NCBI GenBank assembly: GCA_013414685.1
Contig: CP058704.1
Coordinates: 1,047 to 7,874, forward strand
Direction: 5' to 3'
Source: Parachlamydiaceae bacterium
GTDB lineage: Bacteria; Chlamydiota; Chlamydiia; Chlamydiales; Parachlamydiaceae
DNA: 6,828 nucleotides
Part shown: piece by piece, positions 6,225 through 6,828 of the stretch
Layout: every line of letters starts with the position of its first letter
Numbering within the stretch: position 1 is the first letter of the stretch
Program-made: the position numbers and the translations under genes
The notes under the pieces: generated by a model
Seen by the model: the letters and a program-made list of their open reading frames with translations, nothing else
Databases searched by the model: none
Told to the model about the DNA's origin: nothing

Positions 6225-6828
6225 TTTCTAATTTTTTTATCGATCATCCTATTTTTGCAAGTGTGATATCTATTATCATTACCTTTGCAGGTCTTGTCGC
6301 CTTAATCAATCTTCCTATTGAGCAATATCCAAATATAACCCCGCCTTTGATTCAGGTAAGCACATATTATCCAGGTGCGAGTGCCGAGACCCTCTCAGAT
6401 ACAGTAGCTGCACCGCTTGAGCAGCAGATCAACGGCGTGGAAAATATGATCTATATGTATTCACAAAATTCCTCACCAGGGAACTATGTATTAAACGTCT
6501 ATTTCGATATTGGATCAAACGCTGACAAAGCTCAAATTGATGTGTATAATAATGTCAGCCAGGTGTTAGCTCAATTGCCCGAAGCCGTGCAAAGGCAGGG
6601 GATTGTAGTTCAAAAACAATCACCAACGATTCTTCTGTTTGTCAACATGCAGTCTCCTGATGGTCGTTATGATGATCTTTTTGTCTGCAATTATGCTAAT
6701 ATTAACGTTGTCCCAGAGTTGCAGCTTATCCCTGGTATCACTCAGGTCTCTATTATTGGACCGCGGATCTATGCCATGCGCATTTGGCTGAAGCCTGACC
6801 GTATGGCCCAATTAAAATTGCCATCACA
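6221..6828 (+). CDS. RND efflux transporter, HAE1 family (N-terminal 202 residues, cut by window edge)
   Basis: This is the inner-membrane proton-driven pump subunit of an AcrB/MexB-type tripartite exporter, which removes drugs and other hydrophobic compounds. The frame is open from ATG 6221 to the window edge with no break. It begins FFIDHPIFASVISIIITFAG (first membrane helix about 10-30), then LINLPIEQYPNITPP, VSTYYPGASAETLSDTVAAP, LEQQINGVENMIYMYS, and later IPGITQV and YAMRIWLKPDRMAQL. All are family landmarks of the first periplasmic loop (porter PN1 and PN2 region). The ATGA overlap with the adaptor gene implies translational coupling in one operon. About 830 further residues should lie downstream, possibly followed by an outer-membrane channel gene. 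Substrates cannot be told from this part. Confidence 0.96.
   Translation, partial: MISNFFIDHPIFASVISIIITFAGLVALINLPIEQYPNITPPLIQVSTYYPGASAETLSDTVAAPLEQQINGVENMIYMYSQNSSPGNYVLNVYFDIGSNADKAQIDVYNNVSQVLAQLPEAVQRQGIVVQKQSPTILLFVNMQSPDGRYDDLFVCNYANINVVPELQLIPGITQVSIIGPRIYAMRIWLKPDRMAQLKLPS

Noticed and set aside
6620..6811. Minus-strand open frame of 63 codons
   Set aside because: It lies opposite the clearly recognisable RND transporter.

Overview
The window is AT-rich bacterial DNA, with one gene-free stretch at only about 12% G+C (457-698). It carries a Gram-negative envelope system: an RND efflux pump with a lipoprotein adaptor. The mix of rsmI with tRNA-Cys, a protein-kinase-like gene, a membrane fatty-acid desaturase and an unrecognised helical protein would suit a host-associated bacterium. 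A Parachlamydia-like organism is a reasonable guess, but nothing here proves the taxon.

Layout. (1) 1-281, minus strand: the N-terminal part of rsmI, a tRNA-Cys(GCA) 32 bases upstream of it, and a sigma70-type promoter for both. (2) 282-698: no gene; a strong hairpin at 360-402, then very AT-rich DNA ending in a near-consensus promoter. (3) 699-1763, plus strand: a kinase-like gene with glycine loop, lysine, DxxxxN and ID motifs. (4) 1800-1829: a hairpin with T runs on both sides that can end the kinase gene and the facing desaturase gene. (5) 1847-2967, minus strand: a membrane desaturase with all three histidine boxes, and its promoter at 2991-3019. (6) 2997-3583: no gene; nested palindromes and a 346-base interval with 41-base imperfect inverted ends. 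(7) 3584-4792, plus strand: an unrecognised helical protein made of two related copies of about 155 residues, followed by a terminator. (8) 5073-6828, plus strand: a two-gene RND efflux operon, the adaptor lipoprotein overlapping the inner-membrane transporter by ATGA. The transporter runs off the window.

Most genes look broken: rsmI near its start, the kinase, the desaturase, the helical protein and the adaptor. There are about twenty frame breaks. Almost all can be mended by adding one base (occasionally two) to a short homopolymer, and about half are runs of five A or T that should be six. After mending, every gene reads through at normal family length with its key residues intact. The simplest explanation is homopolymer under-calling in the sequence or assembly, not gene decay. 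The CDS entries therefore give whole-gene spans with the break points listed. The transporter (608 bases, including a run of seven T) has no break.
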